Source: Ptiloglossa arizonensis (lineage: Eukaryota > Arthropoda > Insecta > Hymenoptera > Colletidae). Taken from it: DNA of 64,000 bases. Each line of letters starts with the position of its first letter. The first letter of the stretch is position 1. The notes below the pieces were generated by a model. That model did no database searches. It was not told the DNA's origin and saw nothing but the letters and a program-made list of their open reading frames with translations. Position numbers and translations under genes: made by a program. Below are positions 27,425 to 42,600 of the stretch, in pieces. The stretch covers positions 248,001 through 312,000 of the forward strand of contig NW_027478440.1 in NCBI RefSeq assembly GCF_051014685.1, written 5' to 3'.

Positions 27425-29370
27425 TTATACGCTATACGTTATACGTTAAACATTATACGTTATACGTTATACGTTATACGTAATACGTTATACGTTAAAC
27501 ATTATACGTTATACGTTATACGTTATACGTAATACGTTATACGTTATACGTTATACGTTATACGTTATACGTTATACGTTATACGTTATACGTTATACGT
27601 TATACGTTGTACGTTATACGTTATAAGTTGTACGTTATACGATATACGTTATACGTTATTCTTTATACGTTCTTCGTTATACGTTATACGTTATACGTTA
27701 TACGTTATACGTTATACGTTATACGTTATACGTTATACGTTATACGTTATACGTTATACGTCATACGTTATACGTTATACGTTGTACGTTATACGTTATA
27801 AGTTGTACGTTATACGATATACGTGATACGTTATTCGTTATACGTACTTCGTAACACGTTATACGTTATACGTTATACGTTATACGTTATACGTTATACG
27901 TTATACGTTATACGTTATACGTTATACGTTATACGTTATACGTTATACGTTATACGTTATACGTTATTCGTTATACGTTATACGTTATACGTTATACGTT
28001 ATACGTTATACGTTATACGTTATACGTTATACGTTATACGTTATGCGTTATACGTTATACGTTAAACGTTATACGTTATACGTTATACGTTATACGTAAT
28101 ACGTTATACGTTATACGTTATACGGTATACGTTATACGTTAAACGTTATACGATATACGTTATACGTTATACGTTATACGTTATACGTTATACGTTATAC
28201 GTTATACGTTATACGTTATACGTTATACGTTGTACGTTATACGTTATACGTTATACGTTATACGTTATACGTTATACGTTATACGTTATACGTTGTACGT
28301 TATACGTTATAAGTTGTACGTTATACGATATACGTTATACGTTATACGTTATACGTTATACGTTATACGTTATGCGTTATACGTTATACGTTATACGTTA
28401 TACGTTATACGTTATACGTTATACGATATACGTTATACGTTATACGTTATACGTTATACGTTATACGTTATACGTTATACGTTATACGTTATACGTTATA
28501 CGTTGTACGTTATACGTTATAAGTTGTACGTTATACGATATACGTTATACGTTATTCTTTATACGTTCTTCGTTATACGTTATACGTTATACGTTATACG
28601 TTATACGTTATACGTTATACGTTATACGTTACACGTTATACGTTATACGTTATACGTTATACGTCATACGTTATACGTTATACGTTATACGGTATACGTT
28701 ATACGTTGTACGTTATACGTTATAAGTTGTACGTTATACGATATACGTTATAAGTTATTCTTTATACGTTCTTCGTTACACGTTATACGTTATACGTTAT
28801 ACGTTATACGTTTTACGTTATTCGTTATACGTTATACGTTATACGATATACGTTATACGTTATACGTTATACGTTATACGTTATACGTTATACGTTATAC
28901 GTTATACGTTATACGTTATACGTTATACGTTATGCGTTATACATTATGCGTTATACGTTTTACGTTATACGTTATACGTTATACGTTATACGTTATACGT
29001 TATACGTTATACGTTATACGTTATACGTTATACGTTATACGTTATACGTTATACGTTATACGTTATACGTTATACGTTATACGTTATACGTTATACGTTA
29101 TACGTTATACGTTATACGTTATACGTTATACGTTAAACGTTATACGTTATACGTTATACGTTATACGTAATACGTTATACGTTATACGTTATACGTTATA
29201 CGTTATTCGTTATACGTTATACATTATACGCTATACGTTATACGTTGTACGCTATACGTTATACGTTGTACGTTATACGTTATAAGTTGTACGTTATACG
29301 ATGTACGTTATATGTTATTCGTTATACGTAATTCGTTACACGTTATACGTTACACGTTATACGTTATACG
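27425..29370 (+). repeat. Nested tandem duplication of about 2.5 kb, partial copy 2
   Basis: It repeats 24,905-26,890 and then diverges after the AATTCG module near 29,333, where copy 1 turns into CGTCATACG. The block about 28,400-29,650 is found again at about 35,300-36,600 (offset 6,943 bp, one base short of a multiple of seven because of the slip at 33,310). Confidence 0.8.
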
Positions 29371-30019
29371 TTTTACGGTATACTATATACGTTATACGTT
29401 ATACGTTATACGTTATACGTTATACGTTATACGTTGTACGTTATGCGTTATACGTTATACGTTATACGTTATACATTATACGTTATGCGTTATACGTTAT
29501 ACGTTATACGTTGTACGTTATACGTTATAATTTGTACGTTATACGATATACGTTATACGTTATTCTTTATACGTTCTTCGTTATACGTTATACGTTATAC
29601 GTTGTACGTTATACGTTATACGTTATACGTTATACGTTATACGTTATACGTTATACGTTATACGTTATACGTTATACGTCATACGTTATACGTTATACGT
29701 TGTACGTTATACGTTATAAGTTGTACGTTATACGATATACGTTATACGTTATTCGTTATACGTACTTCGTTACACGTTATACGTTATACGTTATACGTTA
29801 TACGTTATACGTTATACGTTATACGTTATACGTTATACGTTATACGTTATACGTTGTACGTTATACGTTGTAAGTTGTACGTTATACGATATACGTTATA
29901 CGTTCTTCGTTATACGTTCTTCGTTACACGTTATACGTTATACGATATACGCTATACGTTGTACGTTATACGTTATACGTTATACGTTATACGTTATACG
30001 TTATACGTTATACGTTATA

Positions 30020-30369
30020 CGTAATATGTTATGCGTCATACGTTTTACGTTATTCGTTATACTTTTTTCGTTACAAGTTATACGTTATACGTAATATGTA
30101 ATGCGTCATACGTTTCACGTTATTCGTTATACTTTTTTCGTTACAAGTTATACGTTATACGTAATATGTAATGCGTCATACGTTTTACGTTATTCGTTAT
30201 ACTTTTTTCGTTACAAGTTATACGTTATACGTAATATGTAATGCGTCATACGTTTTACGTTATTCGTTATACTTTTTTCGTTACAAGTTATACGTTATAC
30301 GTAATATGTAATGCGTCATACGTTTTACGTTATTCGTTATACTTTTTTCGTTACAAGTTATACGTTATA
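30020..30369 (+). repeat. 70-bp higher-order repeat, five copies (array 5)
   Basis: Five 70-bp units; the first has TGTTATG where the others have TGTAATG, and copy 2 has CGTTTCA. The flank is at 30,370-30,535. It is the last 70-bp array in the window. Confidence 0.94.
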
Positions 30370-33309
30370 CGTTATACCTTATAAGTTATACGTCATAAGT
30401 TATACGATACACGTTATACGTTATACGAAATATGTAATACGAAATACGTTTTACGTTATTCGTTATACGTTCTTCGTTACACGTTATAAGTTATACGTTA
30501 TGCGTTATACGTTTTACGTTATTCGTGATACGATATACGTTATACGTTATACGGTATACGTTATACGTTATACGTTATACGTTATACGTTATACGTTATA
30601 CGTTATGCGTTATACATTATGCGTTATACGTTCTTCGTTATACGTTATACGTTATACGTTATACGTTATACGTTATACGGTATACGTTATACATTATACG
30701 TTATACGTTATACGTTATACGTTATACGTCATACGTTATACGTTATACGTTATACGTTATACGTTATACGTTGTACGTTATACGTTATAAGTTGTACGTT
30801 ATACGATATACGTTATAAGTTATTCTTTATACGTTCTTCGTTACACGTTATACGTTATACGTTATACGTTATACGTTTTACGTTATTCGTTATACGTTAT
30901 ACGTTATACGATATACGTTATACGTTATACGTTATACGTTATACGTTATACGTTATACGTTATACGTTATACGTTATACGTTATGCGTTATACATTATGC
31001 GTTATACGTTTTACATTATTCGTTATACGTTATACGTTATACGTTATACGTTATACGTTATACGTTATACGTTATACGTTATACGTTATACGTTATACGT
31101 TATACGTTATACGTTATACGTTATACGTTATACGTTATACGTTATACGTTATACGTTATACGTTATACGTTCTTCGTTACACGTTATACGTTATACGTTT
31201 TACGTTATACGTTTTACGTTATTCGTTATACGTTAAACGTTATACGTTATACGTTATACGTTATACGTAATACGTTATACGTTATACGTTATACGTTACA
31301 CGTTATACGTTATACGTTATACGTTATACGCTATACGTTATACGTTTTACGCTATACGTTATACGTTGTACGTTATACGTTATACGTTATACGTTATACG
31401 TTATACGTTATACGTCATACGTTATGCGTTATACGTTATACGTTATACGTTATACGTTATACGTTATACGTTATATGTTGTACGTTATACGTTATAAGTT
31501 GTACGTTATACGTTATAAGTTGTACGTTATACGATATACGTTATACGTTATTCGTTATACGTACTTCGTTACACGTTATAAGTTATACGTTATACGTTAT
31601 ACGTCATACGTTATACGTTATACGTTATACGTTATTCGTTATACGTAATTGGTTACACGTTATACGTTACACGTTATACGTTATACGTTTTACGGTATAC
31701 GATATACGTTATACGTTATACGTTATACGTTATACGTTATACGTTATACGTTATACGTTATACGTTATATGTTGTACGTTATACGTTATAAGTTGTACGT
31801 TATACGATATACGTTATACGTTATTCGTTATACGTACTTCGTTACACGTTATAAGTTATACGTTATACGTTATACGTCATACGTTATACGTTATACGTTA
31901 TACGTTATACGTTATACGTTGTACGTTATACGTTATAAGATGTACGTTATACGATATACGTTATAAGTTATTCTTTATACGTTCTTCGTTACACGTTATA
32001 CGTTATACGTTTAACGTTATACGTTATACGTTATACGTTATACGTTATACGTTATACGTTATAGGTTATACGTTATACGTTATACGTTATACGTTATACG
32101 TTATACGTTATACGTTATACGTTACACGTTATACGTTATACGTTTTACGGTATACGATATACGTTATACGTTATACGTTATACGTTATACGTTATACGTT
32201 ATACGTTATACGTTGTACGTTATACGTTATAAGTTGTACGTTATACGATATACGTTATACGTTATTCGTTATACGTACTTCGTTACACGTTATACGTTAT
32301 ACGTTATACCTTATACGTTATACGTTATACGTTATACGTTATACGTTATACGTTATACGTTATACGTTATACGTTATACGTTATACGTTATACGTTATAC
32401 GTTATACGTTATACGTTATACGTTATACGTTATACGTCATACGTTATACGTTATACGTTATACGTTATACGTTATACGTTGTTCGTTATACGTTATAAGT
32501 TGTACGTTATACGATATACGTTATAAGTTATTCTTTATACGTTCTTCGTTACACGTTATACGTTATACGTTATACGTTATACGTTTTACGTTATTCGTTA
32601 TACGTTATACGTTATACGATATACGTAATACGTTATACGTTATACGTTATACGTTATACGTTATACGTTATACGTTATACGTTATACGTTATGCGTTATA
32701 CATTATGCGTTATACGTTTTACGTTATTCGTTATACGTTATACGTTATACGTTATACGTTATACGTTATACGTTATACGTTATTCGTTATACGTAATTCG
32801 TTACACGTTATACGTTACACGTTATACGTTATACGTTTTACGGTATACGATATACGTTATACGTTATACGTTATACGTTATACGTTATACGTTATACGTT
32901 ATACGTTGTACGTTATACGTTATAAGTTGTACGTTATACGATATACGTTATACGTTATTCGTTATACGTACTTCGTTACACGTTATACGTTATACGTTAT
33001 ACGTTATACGTTATACGTTATACGTTATACGTTATACGTTATACGTTATACGTTATACGTTATACGTTATACGTTATACGTTATACGTTATACGTTATAC
33101 GTTATACGTTATACGTCATACGTTATACGTTATACGTTATACGTTATACGTTATACGTTATACGTTGTACGTTATACGTTATAAGATGTACGTTATACGA
33201 TATACGTTATAAGTTATTCTTTATACGTTCTTCGTTACACGTTATACGTTACACGTTATACGTTATACGTTTTACGTTATACGTTATACGTTATACGTTG
33301 TACGTTATA

Positions 33310-33322
33310 CGTTAAAGATGTA
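33310..33322 (+). repeat. Thirteen bases in place of two units (slip of -1)
   Basis: The sequence CGTTAAAGATGTA is 13 bp where nearby copies (33,175 for example) read CGTTATAAGATGTA, 14 bp. The register of unit starts changes from 4 to 3 (modulo 7) here. I found no second copy of this slip. Confidence 0.88.
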
Positions 33323-33946
33323 CGTTATACGATATACGTTATAAGTTATTCTTTATACGTTCTTCGTTACACGTTATACGTTATACGTTTAACGTTATAC
33401 GTTATACGTTATACGTTATACGTTATACGTTATACGTTATACGTTATACGTTATACGTTATACGTTATACGTTATACGTTATACGTTATACGTTATACGT
33501 TATACGTTATACGTTATACGTTATACGTTATACGTTATACGTTATACGTTATACGTTATACGTTATACGTTATACGTCATACGTTATGCGTTATACGTTA
33601 TACGTTATACGTTATACGTTGTACGTTATACGTCATAAGTTGTACGTTATACGATATACGTTATAAGTTATTCTTTATACGTTCTTCGTTACACGTTATA
33701 CGTTATACGTTATACGTTATACGTTATACGTTATACGTTATACGTTATACGTTATACGTTATACGTTATACGTTATACGTTATACGTTATACGTTATACG
33801 TTATACGTTATACGTTATACGCTATACGTTATACGTTAAACGTTATACGTTATACGTTATACGTTATACGTAATACGTTATACGTTATACGTTATACGTT
33901 ATACGTTATACGTTATACGTTATACGTTATACGTTATACGTTATAC

Positions 33947-34870
33947 GTTGTACGTTATACGTTATAAGTTGTACGTTATACGATATACGTTATACGTTAT
34001 TCTTTATACGTTCTTCGTTATACGTTATACGTTATACGTTATACGTTATACGTTATACGTTATACGTTATACGTTATACGTTATACGTTATACGTTATTC
34101 GTTATACGTTATACGTTATACGTTATACGTTATACGTTATACGTTATACGTTATACGTTATACGTTATACGTTATACGTTATACGTTATGCGTTATACGT
34201 TATACGTTATACGTTATACGTTATACGTAATACGTTATACGTTATACGTTATACGGTATACGTTATACGTTATACGTTATACGTTATACGTTGTACGTTA
34301 TACGTTATAAGTTGTACGTTATACGATATACGTTATACGTTATACGTTATACGTTATACGTTATACGTTATGCGTTATAAGTTATACGTTATACGTTATA
34401 CGTTATACGTTATACGTTATACGATATACGTTATACGTTATACGTTATACGTTATACGTTATACGTTATACGTTATACGTTATACGTTATACGTTATACG
34501 TTGTACGTTATACGTTATAAGTTGTACGTTATACGATATACGTTATACGTTATTCTTTATACGTTCTTCGTTATACCTTATACGTTATACGTTATACGTT
34601 ATACGTTATACGTTATACGTTATACGTTACACGTTATACGTTATACGTTATACGTTATACGTCATACGTTATACGTTATACGTTATACGGTATACGTTAT
34701 ACGTTGTACGTTATACGTTATAAGTTGTACGTTATACGATATACGTTATAAGTTATTCTTTATACGTTCTTCGTTACACGTTATACGTTATACGTTATAC
34801 GTTATACGTTATACGTTATACGTTATACGTTATACGTTATACGTTATACGTTATACGTTATACGTTATAC
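33947..34870 (+). repeat. 924-bp tandem duplication, copy 1
   Basis: The block from GTTGTACG at 33,948 matches 34,872 onward at a constant 924 bp (132 units) over at least three checked places (33,948, 34,370 and 34,501). A private CCTTATA unit near 34,576 separates it from copy 2. Its last part (about 34,800-34,870) is pure and does not match copy 2. Confidence 0.88.
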
Positions 34871-35794
34871 GTTGTACGTTATACGTTATAAGTTGTACGT
34901 TATACGATATACGTTATACGTTATTCTTTATACGTTCTTCGTTATACGTTATACGTTATACGTTATACGTTATACGTTATACGTTATACGTTATACGTTA
35001 TACGTTATACGTTATACGTTATTCGTTATACGTTATACGTTATACGTTATACGTTATACGTTATACGTTATACGTTATACGTTATACGTTATACGTTATA
35101 CGTTATACGTTATGCGTTATACGTTATACGTTATACGTTATACGTTATACGTAATACGTTATACGTTATACGTTATACGGTATACGTTATACGTTATACG
35201 TTATACGTTATACGTTGTACGTTATACGTTATAAGTTGTACGTTATACGATATACGTTATACGTTATACGTTATACGTTATACGTTATACGTTATGCGTT
35301 ATAAGTTATACGTTATACGTTATACGTTATACGTTATACGTTATACGATATACGTTATACGTTATACGTTATACGTTATACGTTATACGTTATACGTTAT
35401 ACGTTATACGTTATACGTTATACGTTGTACGTTATACGTTATAAGTTGTACGTTATACGATATACGTTATACGTTATTCTTTATACGTTCTTCGTTATAC
35501 GTTATACGTTATACGTTATACGTTATACGTTATACGTTATACGTTATACGTTACACGTTATACGTTATACGTTATACGTTATACGTCATACGTTATACGT
35601 TATACGTTATACGGTATACGTTATACGTTGTACGTTATACGTTATAAGTTGTACGTTATACGATATACGTTATAAGTTATTCTTTATACGTTCTTCGTTA
35701 CACGTTATACGTTATACGTTATACGTTATACGTTTTACGTTATTCGTTATACGTTATACGTTATACGATATACGTTATACGTTATACGTTATAC
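34871..35794 (+). repeat. 924-bp tandem duplication, copy 2
   Basis: Counterpart of the preceding block. After 35,690 (TTCTTCGTTACACG) it continues into the TTTTACG-ATTCG block of the 25-29-kb family, whereas copy 1 goes into pure units, which places the breakpoint near 34,800. Confidence 0.84.
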
Positions 35795-38730
35795 GTTATA
35801 CGTTATACGTTATACGTTATACGTTATACGTTATACGTTATACGTTATACGTTATGCGTTATACATTATGCGTTATACGTTTTACGTTATACGTTATACG
35901 TTATACGTTATACGTTATACGTTATACGTTATACGTTATACGTTATACGTTATACGTTATACGTTATACGTTATACGTTATACGTTATACGTTATACGTT
36001 ATACGTTATACGTTATACGTTATACGTTATACGTTATACGTTATACGTTATACGTTATACGTTATACGTTATACGTTAAACGTTATACGTTATACGTTAT
36101 ACGTTATACGTAATACGTTATACGTTATACGTTATACGTTATACGTTATTCGTTATACGTTATACATTATACGCTATACGTTATACGTTGTACGCTATAC
36201 GTTATACGTTGTACGTTATACGTTATAAGTTGTACGTTATACGATGTACGTTATATGTTATTCGTTATACGTAATTCGTTACACGTTATACGTTACACGT
36301 TATACGTTATACGTTTTACGGTATACGATATACGTTATACGTTATACGTTATACGTTATACGTTATACGTTATACGTTGTACGTTATGCGTTATACGTTA
36401 TACGTTATACGTTATACATTATACGTTATGCGTTATACGTTATACGTTATACGTTGTACGTTATACGTTATAATTTGTACGTTATACGATATACGTTATA
36501 CGTTATTCTTTATACGTTCTTCGTTATACGTTATACGTTATACGATATACGTTATACGTTATACGTTATACGTTATACGTTATACGTTATGCGTTATACG
36601 TTATACGTTATACGTTATACGTTATACGTTATACGTTATACGATATACGTTATACGTTATACGTTATACGTTATACGTTATACGTTATACGTTATACGTT
36701 ATACGTTATACGTTATACGTTGTACGTTATACGTTATAAGTTGTACGTTATACGATATACGTTATACGTTATTCTTTATACGTTCTTCGTTATACGTTAT
36801 ACGTTATACGTTATATGTTATACGTTATACGTTATACGTTATACGTTACACGTTATACGTTATACGTTATACGTTATACGTCATACGTTATACGTTATAC
36901 GTTATACGGTATACGTTATACGTTGTACGTTATACGTTATAAGTTGTACGTTATACGATATACGTTATAAGTTATTCTTTATACGTTCTTCGTTACACGT
37001 TATACGTTATACGTTATACGTTATACGTTTTACGTTATTCGTTATACGTTATACGTTATACGATATACGTTATACGTTATACGTTATACGTTATACGTTA
37101 TACGTTATACGTTATACGTTATACGTTATACGTTATACGTTATACGTTATACGTTATACGTTATACGTTATACGTTATACGTTATACGTTATACGTTATA
37201 CGTTATGCGTTATACATTATGCGTTATACGTTTTACGTTATACGTTATACGTTATACGTTATACGTTATACGTTATACGTTACACGTTATACGTTATACG
37301 TTATACGTTATACGTCATACGTTATACGTTATACGTTATACGGTATACGTTATACGTTGTACGTTATACGTTATAAGTTGTACGTTATACGATATACGTT
37401 ATAAGTTATTCTTTATACGTTCTTCGTTACACGTTATACGTTATACGTTATACGTTATACGTTTTACGTTATTCGTTATACGTTATACGTTATACGATAT
37501 ACGTTATACGTTATACGTTATACGTTATACGTTATACGTTATACGTTATACGTTATACGTTATACGTTATACGTTATACGTTATACGTTATGCGTTATAC
37601 ATTATGCGTTATACGTTTTACGTTATACGTTATACGTTATACGTTATACGTTATACGTTATACGTTATACGTTATACGTTATACGTTATACGTTATACGT
37701 TATACGTTATACGTTATACGTTATACGTTATACGTTATACGTTACACGTTATACGTTATACGTTATACGTTATACGTTTTACGTTATACGTTATACGTTA
37801 TACGTAATACGTTATACGTTATACGTTATACGTTATACGTTATACGTTATACGTTATACGTTATACGTTAGACGTTATGCGTTATACGTTATACGTTATA
37901 CGTTATACGTTATACGTTATACGTTATACGTTATACGATATACGTTACACGATATACGTTATACGTTATTCGTTATACGTTCTTCGTTACACGTTATACG
38001 TTATACGTTATGCGTTATACGTTATACGTTATACGTTATACGTTATACGTTATACGTTATACGTTATGCCTTATACGTTATACGTTATACGTTATACGTT
38101 ATACGTTATACGTTATACGTTATACGTGATACGTTATACGTTATACGTAATATGTAATACGTCATACGTTATACGTTATACGTTATACGTTATACGTTAT
38201 ACGTTATACGTTATACGTTATACGTTATACGTTATACGTTATACGTTATTCGTGATACGTTATACGTTATACGTAATATGTAATACGTCATACGTTATAC
38301 GTTATACGTTATACGAAATATGTTATACGTAATACGTTTTACGTTATTCGTTATACGTTCTTCGTTACACGTTATACGTTATACGTTATGCGTTATACGT
38401 TATACGTTATACGTTATACGTTATACGTTATACGTTATACGTTATACGTTATACGTTATACGTCATACGTTATACGTTACACGTTATTCGTTATACGTTA
38501 TACGTGATACGTTATACGTTGTACGTCATACGATATACGTTATACGTTATACGTTATACGTTATACGTTATGCGTTATACGTTATACGTTATACGTTATA
38601 CGTTATACGTTATACGTTATACGTTATACGTTATACGTTATACGTTATACGTCATACGTTATACGTTACACGTTATTCGTAATACGTTATACGTGATACG
38701 TTATATGTTGTACGTTATACGTTATACGAT
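35795..38730 (+). repeat. Mixed blocks of the 25-29-kb family
   Basis: The stretch about 35,800-36,600 copies about 28,850-29,650. The CGTTATG-CATTATG marker recurs at 35,855, 37,205 and 37,590. From 37,870 a new element with CGATATACGTTACACG and TTATTCGTTATACGTTCTTCG appears, which returns at 42,939 and 46,909. The CGTAATATGTAATACGTCATACG-type marker at 38,150 and 38,276 is the one-base relative of the 70-bp array's start and is common in the right domain. Confidence 0.76.
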
Positions 38731-39043
38731 ATACGTTATACGTTATACGTTATACGTTATACGTTATACGTTATACGTTATACGTTATACGTTATACGTT
38801 ATACGTTATACGTTATACGTTATACGTTATACGTTATACGTTATACGTTATACGTTATACGTTATACGTTATACGTTATACGTTATACGTTATACGTTAT
38901 ACGTTATACGTTATACGTTATACGTTATACGTTATACGTTATACGTTATACGTTATACGTTATACGTTATACGTTATACGTTATACGTTATACGTTATAC
39001 GTTATACGTTATACGTTATACGTTATACGTTATACGTTATACA
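38731..39043 (+). repeat. Pure tract of about 44 canonical units
   Basis: About 313 bp of unchanged CGTTATA units between a CGATATA variant and a CATTATG unit. It is the second longest pure tract I found. Confidence 0.88.
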
Positions 39044-39699
39044 TTATGCGTTATACGTTTTACGTTATTCGTTATACGTTATACGTTATACGTTATACGT
39101 TATACGTTATACGTTATACGTTATTCGTTATACGTAATTCGTTACACGTTATACGTTACACGTTATACGTTATACGTTTTACGGTATACGATATACGTTA
39201 TACGTTATACGTTATACGTTATACGTTATACGTTATACGTTATACGTTATACGTTGTACGTTATACGTCATAAGTTGTACGTTATACGATATACGTTATA
39301 CGTTATTCTTTATACGTTCTTCGTTATACGTTATACGTTATACGTTATACGTTATACGTTATACGTTATACGTTATACGTTATACGTTATACGTTATACG
39401 TTATACGTTATACGTTATACGTCATACGTTATACGTTATACGTTATACGTTATACGTTATACGTTATACGTTATACGTTATACGTTGTACGTTATACGTC
39501 ATAAGTTGTACGATATACGATATACGTTATACGTTATTCTTTATACGTTCTTCGTTATACGTTATACGTTATACGTTATACGTTATACGTTATACGTTAT
39601 ACGTTATACGTTATACGTTATACGTTATACGTTATACGTTATACGTTATACGTCATACGTTATACGTTACACGTTACACGTTATACGTTATACGTTTAA
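39044..39699 (+). repeat. ATTCG and ATAAGTTGTACG blocks between pure tract and duplication
   Basis: This stretch begins with the CATTATGCG-TTTTACG-AATTCG segment seen at 18,453, 21,057 and 21,974, then carries two CATAAGTTGTACG blocks (39,268 and 39,498) and ends with CGTTTAACG near 39,690. No non-satellite DNA is present. Confidence 0.75.
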
Positions 39700-42600
39700 C
39701 GTTATACGTTATACGTTATACGTTATACGTTATACGTTATACGTTATACGTTATACGTTATACGTTATACGTTATACGTTATACGTTATACGTTATACGT
39801 TATACGTTATACGTTATACGTTATACGTTATACGTCATACGTTATACGTTATACGTTATACGTTATACGTTATACGTTGTTCGTTATACGTTATAAGTTG
39901 TACGTTATACGATATACGTTATAAGTTATTCTTTATACGTTCTTCGTTACACGCTATACGTTATACGTTAAACGTTATACGTTATACGTTATACGTTATA
40001 CGTAATACGTTATACGTTATACGTTATACGTTATACGTTATACGTTATACGTTATACGTTATACGTTATACGTTATACGTTATACGTTATACGTTGTACG
40101 TTATACGTTATAAGTTGTACGTTATACGATATACGTTATACGTTATTCTTTATACGTTCTTCGTTATACGTTATACGTTATACGTTATACGTTATACGTT
40201 ATACGTTATACGTTATACGTTATACGTTATACGTTATACGTTATACGTTATACGTTATACGTTATACGTTATACGTCATACGTTATACGTTATACGTTAT
40301 ACGTTATACGTTATACGTTATACGTTATACGTTATACGTTATACGTCATACGTTATACGTTATACGTTGTACGTTATACGTTATAAGTTGTACGTTATAC
40401 GATATACGTGATACGTTATTCGTTATACGTACATCGTAACACGTTATACGTTATACGTTATACGTTATACGTTATACGTTATACGTTATACGTTATACGT
40501 TATACGTTATACGTTATACGTTATACGTTATACGTTATACGTTATTCGTTATACGTTATACGTTATACGTTATACGTTATACGTTATACGTTATACGTTA
40601 TACGTTATACGTTATACGTTATACGTTATACGTTATACGTTATGCGTTATACGTTATACGTTAAACGTTATACGTTATACGTTATACGTTATACGTAATA
40701 CGTTATACGTTATACGTTATACGTTATACGTTATACGTTAAACGTTATACGATATACGTTATACGTTATACGTTATACGTTATACGTTATACGTTATACG
40801 TTATACGTTATACGTTATACGTTACACGTTATACGTTGTACGTTATACGTTACACGTTATACGTTATACGTTATACGTTATACGTTATACGTTATACGTT
40901 ATACGTTGTACGTTATACGTTATAAGTTGTACGTTATACGATATACGTTATACGTTATACGTTATACGTTATACGTTATACGTTATGCGTTATACGTTAT
41001 ACGTTATACGTTATACGTTATACGTTATACGTTATACGTTATACGATATACGTTATACGTTATACGTTATACGTTATACGTTATACGTTATGCGTTATAC
41101 ATTATGCGTTATACGTTTTACGTTATACGTTATACGTTATACGTTATACGTTATACGTTATACGTTATACGTTATACGTTATACGTTATACGTTATACGT
41201 TATACGTTATACGTTATACGTCATACGTTATACGTTATACGTTATACGGTATACGTTATACGTTGTACGTTATACGTTATAAGTTGTACGTTATACGATA
41301 TACGTTATAAGTTATTCTTTATACGTTCTTCGTTACACGTTATACGTTATACGTTATACGTTATACGTTTTACGTTATTCGTTATACGTTATACGTTATA
41401 CGATATACGTTATACGTTATACGTTATACGTTATACGTTATACGTTATACGTTATACGTTATACGTTATACGTTATACGTTATGCGTTATACATTATGCG
41501 TTATACGTTTTACGTTATACGTTATACGTTATACGTTATACGTTATACGTTATACGTTATACGTTATACGTTATACGTTATACGTTATACGTTATACGTT
41601 ATACGTTATACGTTATACGTTATACGTTATACGTTATACGTTATACGTTATACGTTATACGTTATACGTTATACGTTAAACGTTATACGTTATACGTTAT
41701 ACGTTATACGTAATACGTTATACGTTATACGTTATACGTTATACGTTATTCGTTATACGTTATACATTATACGCTATACGTTATACGTTGTCCGCTGTAC
41801 GTTATACGTTGTACGTTATACGTTATAAGTTGTACGTTATACGATGTACGTTATATGTTATTCGTTATACGTAATTCGTTACACGTTATACGTTACACGT
41901 TATACGTTATACGTTTTACGGTATACGATATACGTTATACGTTATACGTTATACGTTATACGTTATACGTTATACGTTGTACGTTATGCGTTATACGTTA
42001 TACGTTATACGTTATACGTTATACGTTATGCGTTATACGTTATACGTTATACGTTGTACGTTATACGTTATAATTTGTACGTTATACGATATACGTTATA
42101 CGTTATTCTTTATACGTTCTTCGTTATACGTTATACGTTATACGTTATACGTTATACGTTATACGTTATACGTTATACGTTATACGTTATACGTTATACG
42201 TTATACGTTATACGTTATACGTCATACGTTATACGTTATACGTTGTACGTTATACGTTATAAGTTGTACGTTATACGATATACGTTATACGTTATTCGTT
42301 ATACGTACTTCGTTACACGTTATACGTTATACGTTATACGTTATACGTTATACGTTATACGTTGTATGTTATACGTTATACGTTATACTTTATACGATAT
42401 AAGATATACGTTATACGTTATACGTTATACGTTATACGTTCTACGTTATACGTTATACGTTATACGTTATACGTTATACGTTATACGTTATACGTTATAC
42501 GTTATACGTCATACGTTATACGTTATACGTTATACGTTATACGTTATACGTTGTTACGTTATACGTTATAAGTTGTACGTTATACGATATACGTTATAAG

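Larger units (their letters stand above)
22838..30019 (+). repeat. Macro-repeat of about 7.2 kb, copy 2
   Basis: It starts with array 4 and ends before array 5. After the shared cassette and about 1 kb of matching sequence (offset 7,252 to the next copy), the interior is a tandem duplication of about 2.5 kb, not the 2.6-2.9-kb one of copy 1. The AAACATTATACG markers near 24,928, 27,448 and 27,497 are typical of it; the last two are a local 49-bp duplication. Confidence 0.82.
30020..33946 (+). repeat. Partial third macro-repeat and mixed blocks
   Basis: After array 5 the sequence follows copy 2 of the macro-repeat at offset 7,252 to about 31,270. It then switches to blocks typical of macro-repeat copy 1: AATTGG-TTACACG near 31,650, ATAAGATGTACG near 31,935 and 33,185, CGTTTAACG near 32,010 and 33,390, and the segment at 32,691 that matches 18,439, 21,043 and 21,960. 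Nothing but the satellite is present. Confidence 0.78.

Noticed and set aside
38504..40411. A 635-codon open frame, and many others of 60-350 codons, all on the + strand and all encoding YVIRYTL-type repeats
   Set aside because: Open frames overlap in all three + frames and give the same cyclic peptide. They start at chance ATG variants and stop at chance TAA, TAG or TGA variants, with no codon bias or conserved start. They are by-products of a stop-free 7-bp repeat.
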